Shown: in pieces, positions 1-9,467 of the stretch
Layout: each line of letters begins with the position of its first letter
Numbering within the stretch: position 1 is the stretch's first letter
Source of the DNA: a virus
Direction: 5' to 3' (one strand)
IMG/VR virus record: IMGVR_UViG_3300030107_002523
Span: 1 to 23,901 of that record
DNA length: 23,901 nt
Translations under genes and position numbers: made by a program
The notes under the pieces: model-generated
Told to the model about the DNA's origin: nothing
The model's database searches: none
The model's input: only the letters and a program-made list of their open reading frames with translations

Positions 1-721
1 CAGCATTTCCTACTAATTCTTTCCATAATCCTGCTCCTCCTCCACCACCTGTAACAGTAACAGTTACTCCTAATCCTACAGGTGAGAAAGTAGAAACAGA
101 TGCACCAACAAAATCAATTGTCTTAACAGTTCCTGTTGGTCCTATCTGTATTCCATCATCCTTAATAGTAATACCATCAATACCAGTAGTAGTTGTTCCT
201 ACACCTGCTGCTACTGTACCATATGCAACTGCTTCTACTTTTGTTCCTACTATAGCACCTTCTTTTAATATAAATGTGCTTGCATTCGTTGCAGTAAATT
301 CTGTTGTTTCTAAAAGTTTAACACCATTAACAAATACATCTAACAATCCAACATTATATCCACCACTAACTGTGAATGTTGTTTGTCCATCTGTTGCTGT
401 ATATACCTGATTACTTTTTGCTGCAGGTAAACTAAACCACTCTAAACCTGTTCCCGTAGACTTTAATAATTGCCCATTAGTACCAGTTGTTGCACCAACA
501 CTTAACCAACCATCAATATAATTATTCTTTGAAGTCGAAATACTAACAACATTCGACTCATATCCTTCTATACTTGTACCACCAATACTACCAACGACAT
601 CCAAATTATATCTTGCCGTAATAATACCAACGCCAACCTCTCTGGTGACATCATTGGCATATATTAAATTTTCCGCAACTTCTAAACCATTACGAACGAC
701 AAAATTCTTATTTACTGCCAT
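1..721 (-). CDS. Fibre-like virion structural protein, N-terminal 240 codons (3' end outside window)
   Basis: The frame starts at ATG 721-719 and stays open to the window edge, so only the N-terminal 240 residues are visible. The protein begins MAVNKNFVVRNGLEVAENLI, a start I associate with tail-fibre or other virion proteins of marine T4-type cyanophages. It continues as Gly/Thr/Val-rich low-charge beta sequence with repeated VGI/VGATTG patterns. A stretch at about residues 104-160 (TATDGQTTFTVSGGYNVG, then DVFVNGVKLLE) resembles small beta-sandwich modules that recur in phage fibres. A GGGGGAG linker occurs near residue 228. A purine-rich ribosome-binding stretch (AGAGGGGAG, about 733-741) and a late promoter octamer lie just upstream. 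It follows the 2117-residue gene on the same strand, which suggests a distal-fibre or baseplate-decoration role. The exact part is not identifiable. Confidence 0.8.
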   Translation of the reverse strand, partial: MAVNKNFVVRNGLEVAENLIYANDVTREVGVGIITARYNLDVVGSIGGTSIEGYESNVVSISTSKNNYIDGWLSVGATTGTNGQLLKSTGTGLEWFSLPAAKSNQVYTATDGQTTFTVSGGYNVGLLDVFVNGVKLLETTEFTATNASTFILKEGAIVGTKVEAVAYGTVAAGVGTTTTGIDGITIKDDGIQIGPTGTVKTIDFVGASVSTFSPVGLGVTVTVTGGGGGAGLWKELVGNA

Positions 722-758
722 TGAGGTTCACTCTCCCCTCTTAATATTTCCTATAATC

Positions 759-766
759 TATTTATC
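759..766 (-). promoter_or_regulatory. T4-type late promoter octamer GATAAATA
   Basis: The minus strand reads GATAAATA in the 56-base gap between the two fibre-like genes, 37 bases upstream of the ATG at 721. T4-type late promoters consist mainly of TATAAATA read by the phage late sigma factor. This copy differs only at the first base. Its position in a short intergenic gap, in the right direction and at a suitable distance, supports it. Confidence 0.55.
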
Positions 767-777
767 ACATTTAATAA

Positions 778-3700
778 TTAGAACATGATCATAAAGTGGA
801 AAGCATTGGTCTGTAGAATTGGTCCTTTGTTATAGGTAGCATATTTCGCACTTGCATCAATCATATTCTTAGTCAATGGATCAAGACACACCCATGAAAA
901 ACGATTAGTCCAAGTTCCTGTTAAATTGAAATAACTGTCACTATCTTGTTGTGATGAGAAAAATACAGAATATTTAGTATGTGGAAGATCTCGTTTGAAA
1001 TATACTGTTCCATATCCATTAGCAGTTGTTGTACAATAATCTATATTAGGTGTAGCCCTTATCTTGGTCATATTCTTAGGAAAATCTCCAGAAATATTAG
1101 TGAAATAACCAAATTCTCTAACTCCATAAATTGGATAATCAGCATACTGTTGTGCTTCTGGCATTGCTGTATAAAGATTACTTTGTCTAACACCATTAGG
1201 CATTGCCAATGTTCCAGTACTAATACCAGAAGCAGTAACACCACTTAAATTAGAACCATCACCCTTAAACTGAGCAGCAGTTAAAATACCAGTTACATTT
1301 AATCCCTCAAATTGACCATGCTGACCATAAACTCTCTTAAACGTTCCAATACCTGCAGTAGCAATACCACTTGCACCCAAAGTTAAATTGGATTGTCCAA
1401 TAATACTTCCACGGAATGTTACATCATTACTATCATAAGGATAAGAGAATACACATTCATTAGTACCTGCATTCTTACGATATGCAAGAACTGCATCAGC
1501 AACTTCTCCAGTAGCAAATGATGGGTTAAAATCACCCTCAAATGCTATACCACCACCCCTTTCAGAGTTTCTACCAAGATACAGATAACCCGTTCCAGAG
1601 TTATCACCCATTGCCTCAAATCCAGCAATGTTAGCATCACCAGCAAGAACAGTAGTTGTTCTATCTGTTATTCCTGAACTTTCACCAATAGATACATTAC
1701 CATCAAATCCAGTAGTTCCAATAACACCAAATGTAGAAATACCAGCAACAAATAATTGATTTAAGTTAGTACCACCCATTACGGTAATACCTGTTCCTAC
1801 TGTTAGGAAAGGTCCAGTCGTATATCCTGTACCTGCTGCAGTTCCGTGGAAAGTAACAATACCTGAACTCCAAGTAGGTCCATAAGACGTACTTAGACCC
1901 ATAAAGGTAGATAATCCAGAAACATAAAGATTGGAAGGTGTTTCTGGGTCTGAAGTAGCAAAGTTAATAGTTGAAATACCACTGGTACTATCAAATGTTC
2001 CTGTTACAGATACACCAGCACCTACAAACTGAACTAAACTTGATATACCTATAGATCCATCTCCAGTAGCAATACCTACAGTATTCGCAGGAAGTGTCTC
2101 AACACCAGAAGGAAGAATACGTCCAAACTTCTTCCACTCATTACTAGTTGTATAAACCCAACCAACAAAATCTCCATCAAAAGGAGCAGAATAGAATACT
2201 ACATCTCCTAAATTTCCTGCTTGTGTTGGTTTGGATGTTGCAACAGTGTACTTACGTGAAACTGTAGCATTACCTTGTATCTTAAGGTTATCAACTTCAA
2301 TACCTTGAGGAGAAGTAGATACAACTGGTTTGTTGAATAAAACTGGACCATCAAATTGTGATAGTACATTACCATCTGCTCCACCTTCTACACTAATTGA
2401 TCTTCTTACATTTACCTGTAATGGATCAATAATATCAAATCCACCTTCTCCACTTGATTCCTTAGAAAGTCCACCAGTGACTGCAGGAATAGGTATACCA
2501 AATGTCTCAACCTGACCTGTAGTAGAGCTAGTTTTCTTATTTCCAAAGTAGAAATTACCACTATCATCCATTCCACTATAGTTGGAAAGACCACCATCCT
2601 TTCTAAATGATTGTGAATCTAATACTTGCTGTTCATTAAGTTTAATTGTTTGAACTTGTGGAAGTGAAGTAGAATAATTACCTGGACCAAACCCAACATA
2701 TTCAAATGTATGTCCTGATGCACGAATTAAAGAGTTCCTTCTTAATTCAACAGGATGTGGTTGAATTCTCTTAACTACAGAACCATTAAGGTGTGTTTGA
2801 CGTAAGGTTCCCATTACTCCACGGAAAACCTTAATTGGATCGGATCCACCTGTTGGAGGTGTCTGCTTGATTCTTACAATCTCATTATCAATCTTCAGAT
2901 AATCACCAAGGGTGAATCTATTACTATCCTGATTAACAATTGTAATTTCATCAATTGCCAGAGTAGATACTGCAGTAGATAACGTGGTTGTAATACCTGC
3001 ATATTCAGGAACATTTCTTGTCGATGTCTTATCATTATCTATAGTAAGGTTTCCACCTTCTGGTCTAAAGGTAGGAAGATATATACTCAAATCTTCATTC
3101 TCATTGAAATCTGGATTTGTAGATCCGATACCGACCTTAGCAGTTAAACTTGTAAGTGTAGGTGCAGAATTAGTTAAGAAATAACCATTGAATATCTGTA
3201 TTTCCTTTTTATTAGCAATTCCATTAGCATTCGTAGTTGCAACACCAACAGCACCACCCATATAGAACTTATTACCAGCAATTAAACCATGAGCACCAAG
3301 AGTAGTGATAGTAGCAATACCTGTTGGATAATCATAAGTTAATGTAGAAACACCAACAACTTGACCAGTCTGAACTATAGTTGCTTCGGCACCGATGGTT
3401 GCACCAATACCAGTGGTAGTAGCAGTTCCTGTAAGACCCATCTTAATAGGATCAACAGGTGCAACACTATTTGCTGGTTTAGCAACGAATTTCTTAGGTG
3501 CTCCAACTTCAACATTTACAATCTCATATAGAGTATTAAATGTCTCGTATGGATAAGGTAAGTTATCAATATCTAAAGAATCACCAGCATTATCATAAAT
3601 CTCTTCAACTTTTACAACTGCTGGTGTGTATCCTGTTGTTGTAGCAGTTCCTGCAACAACCATAGTATTACCAATACCATATGCAGAACCACCATCCATT

Positions 3701-6700
3701 ACTTCAATTCCTGTTAAGGTTCCACTTCCATTAACAGTAATTCTTGCAGTAGCATTACTTCCACCAGTAGAATTAGCACCACCCACCAATGTAGCATTAT
3801 AAAGAGTACCTGCAGCACCATTACCATATCCAGCTCCAGATTCACTAACACTTAACTTTGTAATACGATTGAGTCCATGATCAATTGAAGTAAAGAAGGT
3901 TACTGCTGTTCCTATAGTCTGAGCAGCTCCAACCCATGAAATTGGAAGACCTTGAATCTCTGAACCAATGAAGTCAGTAATAGCAATACCAACAACAAAA
4001 TCATCAATACCTTTCTTCAGTGATTCTCTAGTAATACTCTTCTCTGGATCATTAACATTAGTTTGTCCGACAAACTCACTAAGAGCAAACGTCTTAGAAG
4101 CAGGGAAATCACTAATAGTTTGGTCTCTATTTACCCTAGGATATAAATTCTTGATTGGTTGAGCAAATCTATCACTAGTGAAAGGTGCTACTGTAGGACT
4201 ATTAGAACTATTAGTAACAGTTAATTGGTAAATACCATCTGATATATTTTCCTTATATTCCTGTAAGGTCTGAGACTGATAGACACTAAATGTTCCACCA
4301 TAAGTATTTCTTCTAAAGTATGGAAGATTAGTATCACGAATACTTGTATCATTACTAAAGGTTCCTGGATCTGTAGTTAGCCCAACACTAAATGTCTTAC
4401 TATTTGGAATACTTACAACAGTAAATGCTCCATTAAATCCAGTATTTGCAACACCAGTAGTATTAATATTACTTCTAATATTAAATAACTCAACATCACT
4501 TCCTACGATCAAATCATGAGGAAGTTCAGTAGTAACAATACCAACATTAGATGCCCAAGATGCACTAGAAACAAAACGGAAATTTCTTAATTCAGAAGAA
4601 TTAGAAAGATTTGCAGTAGTTACACTATAATACTTTTCAATTTCTGCATTTGTATCAGCAGTAGAATCTCCTGATGGTTGAAGAATAGAACCTACAAGAG
4701 GAGGTCGTGCATTAGAACTATCTTTAGGTATAACATATCTCAATCTATAAATTGTATCTGCAAGGTTTCTATTATCAGGATGTCTCTTTAAGAAAGTTCT
4801 TGCAGTTGAATCTCCAAGAGTTGTAGTACCCATTCCAACTATTGTAGAATGAATATTATTCTCTGTAGAAGCAGCAGAAACATTGATATACCAATTACTT
4901 TCACTACTATCCCACTGAACAGGGTGTCCAATATCTCCAGATTTCTTATCAGAAACTCTACTCTCAACAGTTAAAACACCACCTTTATTATTAATAGTGA
5001 TTGGGTTTAAAGAAACCGCATCATTAAGAGTTTTAGCAACTTTTAATTGTGTATTATTACTAATTCCTGTTACGGCCTCATCAATAGTTGTAATAGCATA
5101 GTAAACAATATCATTCTCTAGTCCATCAGGAATTTCACCCGTATCACTTAAAATTCTAATACTCTCACCATTTTCAAACTGATGACTAGTATTTAATGTA
5201 ATAAGATTACTTACAATACTATTAATACCTACAGCACTACGAACAACATTATATTGTTTCTTAGAACTTACTTCTGCACCAGTAGATGCAGTAGGTGGCA
5301 TAACAATCCTGGCATTAAATTCTGTTGTGATTCCAGCTTTGTCAGTTAAAAATACATTTAAAGTATCATTATTTGCTGCACCAACTCTATATCCTTGTAA
5401 TAAGTATTCAGGTAAGGTAGATTGAGTAGTTTGATTATAAAGATATAATTTAGATGTAGATGCAATACCTACTCCAGTAGCATCACTAGATTTCTTAACA
5501 TCAAGAGCATCATACTCAAAAGTTTGAGTTGTTACTTCTAAATTTTTTGGAGGAATAACATGCGAAATATATCCTCTATCATCTTGAGAGAATGCTCTCC
5601 TTCTATATCCATCTGCAGTTAATGCCTTTGCACCAAAGTTTGAGTTAGAGTTAGTAATACTTAAATCACCACCCTTAGAACTCAAGAAATGAGATGCATA
5701 TCCAATAGCAAAGCAAGAAACTACTTGAATGAATGCATCATTAGTAGCATGAATATGATAATGTGAATATTCAGGTTTATATTGAGACCTAGGATCTGTA
5801 CTTAGATTCTCATTTCCTGATGCTGTTGAATCTTTATAGGTTCCACTTGTAGTATCATACTTAACGAATGCTTTATTATCTTTCTGCAATGAAATACCCG
5901 TATACTGGGCACAAACCATTGATTTAAATCCACTTGCTTTATCTCCATCAGCATAGAGACCATTCATACCAAATACTGACCTTAAAGTACAGTTAAAGAC
6001 ATATGGAGAAGATGAAGTAACTGTATCTTGTGCAATATTTAAAGTTGCATTAGTAATTGTGGGAAGAGGATTTGCAGGAGAATTTTGAACTTGGTACTTG
6101 ATTTGAGTTGTAGATACAACATCACTAATCACATAATTACCATCATATCCAGTAACATCTACACCAGCAATTCTAATAGCAGTGTCGGTATCAAGTCCAG
6201 GAAGTACTTTATCTGTAGTAACAGTAATCTCAGTAGAAGAAACTGATCCATCACCTGCTTTTATACTACTAATTCCAACAGAAGCACCTGTTGATCCAAC
6301 AATTCTATATTCATTAACATTAGTCTGAATATCAATTGCTGCAGATGGATAGTCTGGAGAAATATCTCTTCCACTTGCTTGACCATATGCTAGACCAATC
6401 TTTTCATAATACATGTCCAGATCAGTTCTACTTGTCTTATAAGTCTGGAAGTCGTCATCAATAGTTACACCATTAACACCATCAGCAAACTCAAATACGG
6501 TTAGTTTATGATGAGAGAAATTAGGAACGAATTGGTTTGTAGTGTAATCAACATATGCTTTTCCATTTGGATTAGCATCATTAATAGTAAGTTGCCAAAA
6601 ATAACACCCACCAGTTACACGGAAGAGGGCAGATTTTTCAATCTCATTATTAGTTGGGTTAGGTACATATAAAGGTCTTATCTTTGTCTTTCTTAAATCA

Positions 6701-7131
6701 TATCCAACAATAGATACACCACGAGGTATTATTGCTCCACCGAAAACACTATTAAGTTTATAAAGTTGATTATTTGGGTTTGTTAAATCAAATGAAGTTG
6801 TACTATCAAATGGTGGAAAATCATTTGATATAGTACCATTTCTTAACCGATAGTTATTAACACCAGAAGGTATCCATCCTGGTCTATTATCTACTAAGTG
6901 CTCTCCTGGATACAGAAGAATTGTTGTTTTTTCAAATCTATCATTATCAAGTCCTTTCTGGTAGGAAAAACGTGATGCTTCTATTAATGCCCTTTGAATA
7001 GTAATGAACGGTCTTGCAAGAGAATTACCCTGATTCTCAATTGCGTCCGTCGCATCTACGTCATTTGGACTTACATAAAGAATATTCCCACGAGTGTTCT
7101 TCAGAAAGTTATCTAGACGGCTAAGACCCAT
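778..7131 (-). CDS. Very large (2117 aa) virion structural protein, probable fibre or baseplate-associated protein
   Basis: This is the largest gene of the window. Residues 1-90 (start MGLSRLDNFLKNTRGNILYV, then RPFITIQRALIEASR and TTILLYPGEHLVDNRPG) look like the entry of a pectate-lyase-type right-handed beta-helix, in which 'pf.tIq.Ai..A' and 'i.i.pG.h' are typical. The middle is thousands of bases of Thr/Ser/Gly/Val-rich beta sequence with frequent VGIST/VGIAT patterns. Around residue 1950 a GDGSNLSG linker occurs, as often seen before fibre C-terminal domains, followed by a distinct aromatic-rich C-terminal domain of about 145 residues ending HFMIMF. No catalytic S74 chaperone, lyase or sialidase residues were recognised. 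Large proteins of this type are common in marine T4-like phages and usually annotated only as structural. A late promoter lies 31 bases upstream. Host-receptor or glycan contact is inference. Confidence 0.8.
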   Translation of the reverse strand: MGLSRLDNFLKNTRGNILYVSPNDVDATDAIENQGNSLARPFITIQRALIEASRFSYQKGLDNDRFEKTTILLYPGEHLVDNRPGWIPSGVNNYRLRNGTISNDFPPFDSTTSFDLTNPNNQLYKLNSVFGGAIIPRGVSIVGYDLRKTKIRPLYVPNPTNNEIEKSALFRVTGGCYFWQLTINDANPNGKAYVDYTTNQFVPNFSHHKLTVFEFADGVNGVTIDDDFQTYKTSRTDLDMYYEKIGLAYGQASGRDISPDYPSAAIDIQTNVNEYRIVGSTGASVGISSIKAGDGSVSSTEITVTTDKVLPGLDTDTAIRIAGVDVTGYDGNYVISDVVSTTQIKYQVQNSPANPLPTITNATLNIAQDTVTSSSPYVFNCTLRSVFGMNGLYADGDKASGFKSMVCAQYTGISLQKDNKAFVKYDTTSGTYKDSTASGNENLSTDPRSQYKPEYSHYHIHATNDAFIQVVSCFAIGYASHFLSSKGGDLSITNSNSNFGAKALTADGYRRRAFSQDDRGYISHVIPPKNLEVTTQTFEYDALDVKKSSDATGVGIASTSKLYLYNQTTQSTLPEYLLQGYRVGAANNDTLNVFLTDKAGITTEFNARIVMPPTASTGAEVSSKKQYNVVRSAVGINSIVSNLITLNTSHQFENGESIRILSDTGEIPDGLENDIVYYAITTIDEAVTGISNNTQLKVAKTLNDAVSLNPITINNKGGVLTVESRVSDKKSGDIGHPVQWDSSESNWYINVSAASTENNIHSTIVGMGTTTLGDSTARTFLKRHPDNRNLADTIYRLRYVIPKDSSNARPPLVGSILQPSGDSTADTNAEIEKYYSVTTANLSNSSELRNFRFVSSASWASNVGIVTTELPHDLIVGSDVELFNIRSNINTTGVANTGFNGAFTVVSIPNSKTFSVGLTTDPGTFSNDTSIRDTNLPYFRRNTYGGTFSVYQSQTLQEYKENISDGIYQLTVTNSSNSPTVAPFTSDRFAQPIKNLYPRVNRDQTISDFPASKTFALSEFVGQTNVNDPEKSITRESLKKGIDDFVVGIAITDFIGSEIQGLPISWVGAAQTIGTAVTFFTSIDHGLNRITKLSVSESGAGYGNGAAGTLYNATLVGGANSTGGSNATARITVNGSGTLTGIEVMDGGSAYGIGNTMVVAGTATTTGYTPAVVKVEEIYDNAGDSLDIDNLPYPYETFNTLYEIVNVEVGAPKKFVAKPANSVAPVDPIKMGLTGTATTTGIGATIGAEATIVQTGQVVGVSTLTYDYPTGIATITTLGAHGLIAGNKFYMGGAVGVATTNANGIANKKEIQIFNGYFLTNSAPTLTSLTAKVGIGSTNPDFNENEDLSIYLPTFRPEGGNLTIDNDKTSTRNVPEYAGITTTLSTAVSTLAIDEITIVNQDSNRFTLGDYLKIDNEIVRIKQTPPTGGSDPIKVFRGVMGTLRQTHLNGSVVKRIQPHPVELRRNSLIRASGHTFEYVGFGPGNYSTSLPQVQTIKLNEQQVLDSQSFRKDGGLSNYSGMDDSGNFYFGNKKTSSTTGQVETFGIPIPAVTGGLSKESSGEGGFDIIDPLQVNVRRSISVEGGADGNVLSQFDGPVLFNKPVVSTSPQGIEVDNLKIQGNATVSRKYTVATSKPTQAGNLGDVVFYSAPFDGDFVGWVYTTSNEWKKFGRILPSGVETLPANTVGIATGDGSIGISSLVQFVGAGVSVTGTFDSTSGISTINFATSDPETPSNLYVSGLSTFMGLSTSYGPTWSSGIVTFHGTAAGTGYTTGPFLTVGTGITVMGGTNLNQLFVAGISTFGVIGTTGFDGNVSIGESSGITDRTTTVLAGDANIAGFEAMGDNSGTGYLYLGRNSERGGGIAFEGDFNPSFATGEVADAVLAYRKNAGTNECVFSYPYDSNDVTFRGSIIGQSNLTLGASGIATAGIGTFKRVYGQHGQFEGLNVTGILTAAQFKGDGSNLSGVTASGISTGTLAMPNGVRQSNLYTAMPEAQQYADYPIYGVREFGYFTNISGDFPKNMTKIRATPNIDYCTTTANGYGTVYFKRDLPHTKYSVFFSSQQDSDSYFNLTGTWTNRFSWVCLDPLTKNMIDASAKYATYNKGPILQTNAFHFMIMF

Positions 7132-7151
7132 TTTATTACACTATGAAATTC

Positions 7152-7169
7152 TATTTAGTTTTATTTATC
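7152..7169 (-). promoter_or_regulatory. T4-type late promoter, with adjacent CTAAATA element
   Basis: The minus strand carries GATAAATA at 7162-7169, 31 bases upstream of the ATG of the 2117-residue gene. A second late-like heptamer, CTAAATA, lies at 7152-7158. Both are in the short gap after the 61-codon gene. The octamer differs from the T4 late consensus at one position only. Which copy is used cannot be told from sequence. Confidence 0.55.
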
Positions 7170-7172
7170 TTA

Positions 7173-7358
7173 CTAATCAGGTGCAGTATATACCAATTCA
7201 TCAGTAAGTGTTTTTCGAATAAAAGAAAGAACATTCATAAACTCTTCCGTATCTTCACAATGCACTTCTTTTGTATCCCCTTCATTGGAATATAAGTAAA
7301 ATGTTCTTTTAGTGGTATCAACAACACACCTAGTCAAATACTCGTCTTCTTTAGTCAT
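7173..7358 (-). CDS. Small conserved-looking hypothetical protein (61 aa)
   Basis: This is a compact, charged, soluble protein with no signal peptide or membrane segment. It starts MTKEDEYLTRCVVDTTKRTF and contains an acidic middle (CEDTEEFMNVLSFIRKTL). The pattern of a short beta-hairpin (RTFYLYSNEGDTKEVHCE) followed by an amphipathic helix suggests a small alpha/beta fold. It resembles small hypothetical proteins I associate with cyanophage genomes, but I know no function. It differs from its neighbours in not being fibre-like and in having an apparent sigma70 promoter right in front of it, so it may be expressed early and not be a virion part. The upstream AGG (in AGGTATCCT) is only a weak ribosome-binding site. 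Confidence 0.7.
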   Translation of the reverse strand: MTKEDEYLTRCVVDTTKRTFYLYSNEGDTKEVHCEDTEEFMNVLSFIRKTLTDELVYTAPD

Positions 7359-7379
7359 AGGATACCTAGTCGTTTGGAA

Positions 7380-7408
7380 AATATAGCATAAAATTAATTA
7401 TGTGTCAA
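7380..7408 (-). promoter_or_regulatory. Host-type sigma70 promoter: TTGACA - 17 - TATATT with extended -10
   Basis: On the minus strand TTGACA (7403-7408, exact -35 consensus) is followed after exactly 17 bases by TATATT (7380-7385, five of six matches to TATAAT). A TG dinucleotide one base before the -10 gives an extended -10 (TGCTATATT). The predicted start, about 7 bases further on, gives a leader of roughly 15 bases before the ATG at 7358. The -35 box contains the TGA stop codon of the upstream 299-residue gene. Confidence 0.65.
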
Positions 7409-8304
7409 CTACCATACGCACTAATGATACCGACTGCTGATGCAATTCCAACAATTCTATTGGTTACAATTACTTTAGAATTACGCATACCATGTTGAGC
7501 CATCTGTTTAAATCCTTTCTCAGCCTTAATGGTAGTAACAGGAGAAGATAGGGTTCCAATTCCAGTTCTAAGAGTATTGATGGTAGCAATATTAGATGCT
7601 ATATTAGCAGGTAATGCATTCGCACAAGCAGATCCACTATTAGAATAATTAATAGTCTCAGTTCCGTCTTCATCATCAGGTACAGTTACAACTCCAACAC
7701 GTGTATAAATCCATCCTATTTGAACTGAAGTAAAATTTCTAAAAAGAGAATTAGTTTTACCTGCACTTCCAGAATAAGTACCATTTTCAAATAGAACACT
7801 ACTTAAACCAGCACCAACATTAGCATTACCTGGTGTCATATTTTTATATTTTGCTCCTTCATTCATTGGAACTTCAGTATTAGTAGTGCTCTCTATTCTA
7901 GGCCACTCCCATTCCCTTGCCTGATCAGCATATAAAGGAGCTCTAGCAACATTAACAGCATTACTTCCTCTAGTGTCTCCTACAATTTCTACTGTATAAT
8001 TATCACCATAAGCAAGAATATCAGTTAATCCACTTGTATTAAAACTGGCAGTTCCTGATGCAATACCACAAGTACTACTGTTATACATTGATGTCATAGC
8101 AGCAGCAATAATTCTCTTCTGATCATTAATTAATGCAACTCTATCTAATATCTCATTATCAATATCTGTACTAATATCTTCCCACGTACTAACAATAGTA
8201 GCACCAATACCAATCTCGGTGGTCATGTCACCTACACCAGTTTCTAATCCTACTCTCTCTTGTTTTAGAAAACCTTTAGTAAATAAAATATCAGATTCAG
8301 CCAT
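7405..8304 (-). CDS. Unrecognised structural-like protein (299 aa)
   Basis: I do not recognise a named family. The protein starts MAESDILFTKGFLKQERVGL. It has a helical stretch near residues 45-75 (an acidic 'WEDISTDIDNEILDRVALINDQKRIIAAAM' type segment) and then Ser/Thr/Gly/Asn-rich, weakly charged sequence of the kind seen in virion proteins. The C-terminal part again looks helical and then beta (NSKVIVTNRIVGIASAVGII). It has no signal peptide, membrane segment or catalytic motif that I can see. A good AGGAG lies almost against the ATG and a second AGGAG lies about 18 bases upstream. It sits between the sulfotransferase and the 61-codon gene, so a virion or fibre-attachment role is only inferred from composition and position. 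Confidence 0.7.
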   Translation of the reverse strand: MAESDILFTKGFLKQERVGLETGVGDMTTEIGIGATIVSTWEDISTDIDNEILDRVALINDQKRIIAAAMTSMYNSSTCGIASGTASFNTSGLTDILAYGDNYTVEIVGDTRGSNAVNVARAPLYADQAREWEWPRIESTTNTEVPMNEGAKYKNMTPGNANVGAGLSSVLFENGTYSGSAGKTNSLFRNFTSVQIGWIYTRVGVVTVPDDEDGTETINYSNSGSACANALPANIASNIATINTLRTGIGTLSSPVTTIKAEKGFKQMAQHGMRNSKVIVTNRIVGIASAVGIISAYGS

Positions 8305-8334
8305 ACTCCTAGAAGTTATCTCCTATAGTATATA

Positions 8335-8880
8335 TTAAACTAACCTATAATCTTCAGTATAATAATACTTCACATAATTTCTAATTTCAGAAGTACTTGA
8401 TATTTTCTTATAATTAGGTTCCATATATTCCAAAATTAACTTCTGTCCTACTTCATTGTAAATATAATTCTTATCCAATTCTTTTACTACAAAATCCATA
8501 TCTAATACCTGTCCCATCCAATCACCAAAATTATCACCAAACCCATCTTCAAAATTCCAAAGACAAGTTTCTTCACTAATATAATCCAATTGTTTTTTAT
8601 ACCATCCTTTAGAATAGAATGGATGAGAACTTAAAGACAAATATCTTTCTAAAGGATCTCTTATCACTGCAATATGAGGAATATTTTTTACATCTAAATG
8701 TTTCTCATATAATTCTCTAGTGAAATGAGTAATTTCTGTATCCTCAATCTCTTTCCATATATCTTGTTCTGGTTCAAATCCATTCAACATTATATTCTCT
8801 TGAATAAATCTACCAGCAGTTTTAGGAATATGAATGAAAAGAAATCTCTTTCCAGTTTCTTTATGACGATAAGTAGGCAT
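8335..8880 (-). CDS. Sulfotransferase family protein (181 aa)
   Basis: The N-terminal FIHIPKTAG (residues 15-23) matches the 5'-phosphosulfate-binding loop of PAPS-dependent carbohydrate/protein sulfotransferases (P-loop-like 'HIPKTAGT' class). Residues 72-85, VIRDPLERYLSLSS, match the 3'-phosphate-binding 'RdP.eR..S' motif, with R74 and a nearby serine as expected ligands. The C-terminal YYTEDYRLV resembles the usual 'y..Dy.l' ending, so the protein is probably complete although short for the family. One difference is Arg in place of Thr after KTAG. The expected reaction is transfer of sulfate from PAPS to a hydroxyl of a glycan, lipid or tyrosine; the acceptor is unknown. Its ATG overlaps the stop of the upstream dioxygenase by one base (TAATG), so the two are probably co-translated and may act in one pathway. 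Confidence 0.85.
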   Translation of the reverse strand: MPTYRHKETGKRFLFIHIPKTAGRFIQENIMLNGFEPEQDIWKEIEDTEITHFTRELYEKHLDVKNIPHIAVIRDPLERYLSLSSHPFYSKGWYKKQLDYISEETCLWNFEDGFGDNFGDWMGQVLDMDFVVKELDKNYIYNEVGQKLILEYMEPNYKKISSTSEIRNYVKYYYTEDYRLV

Positions 8881-9467
8881 TAGATTGATTTATTAAACCA
8901 AAAAGATAGAACATATCTGGTACCAGACTCAACTTCACTCACATGATGAAGATATTCTCTATTAGAAAAAATTAATAACTTTCCTGCTTTCGGTTTTACA
9001 TCATACCATACTTTATCATCTAAAGTATCGAATTGAGTATGTCCTCCAACATAGTCATCATTTAAATAAAGAAAAGATGCAAGAACATTGGGACTAAACA
9101 TTTCAGATTTATCATAATGTGGTTTCATAAAAGTTCCTTTTGGCCATCTTATGACACCACAATAATCTAATTGTATATCCTTATGAAATGTTTTACAAAG
9201 TTGAGTTACCTTCTTAATTACGTTAGCAAAAAGTTCATTAGATGTCAATTTAATATCGATAGGAGATACATCTCCACCCAAATAGATTGCACCATAATCA
9301 CCATCAGGTTCTGGTATATCAGGACCATAACTCAAACTTTCATCAGAATTTGAATGAGTAACTGCTTCTAAGAATGTATCCTCCTTTTGATCTCCATGAA
9401 GATTGATAAATGGTTTACACAAAGAAGGATTTAAAAATTCCTCTTCAACATAAATTAATTTTTTCAT
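8880..9467 (-). CDS. 2-oxoglutarate/Fe(II)-dependent dioxygenase, prolyl-4-hydroxylase type (copy 2, 195 aa)
   Basis: The protein carries the iron-binding HxD of the double-stranded beta-helix fold (MKPHYDKS; H117, D119). The distal histidine lies in LHHVSEVESGTRYVLSFWF (H175 preferred over H174), and R184 is nine residues later, as expected for binding the 2-oxoglutarate carboxylate. ASFLYLNDDYVGGHTQF and PKAGKLLIFSN are typical core strands of phage and bacterial 2OG-Fe(II) oxygenases. It is a clear paralogue of the next gene upstream: both start MKKLIY-EE and share the RWP-GTFMKPH core. It has a longer insertion at residues 30-75 that may set substrate choice. The start codon overlaps the stop of the other copy by four bases (ATGA). 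Reaction: hydroxylation of an unknown substrate, with peptidyl proline or another residue the family precedent. Confidence 0.88.
   Translation of the reverse strand: MKKLIYVEEEFLNPSLCKPFINLHGDQKEDTFLEAVTHSNSDESLSYGPDIPEPDGDYGAIYLGGDVSPIDIKLTSNELFANVIKKVTQLCKTFHKDIQLDYCGVIRWPKGTFMKPHYDKSEMFSPNVLASFLYLNDDYVGGHTQFDTLDDKVWYDVKPKAGKLLIFSNREYLHHVSEVESGTRYVLSFWFNKSI

Noticed and set aside
778-1250. S74-type self-cleaving chaperone domain at the end of the 2117-residue protein
   Set aside because: The linker GDGSNLSG often precedes such domains, but the following 145 residues show no recognisable S74 Ser-Lys catalytic context.
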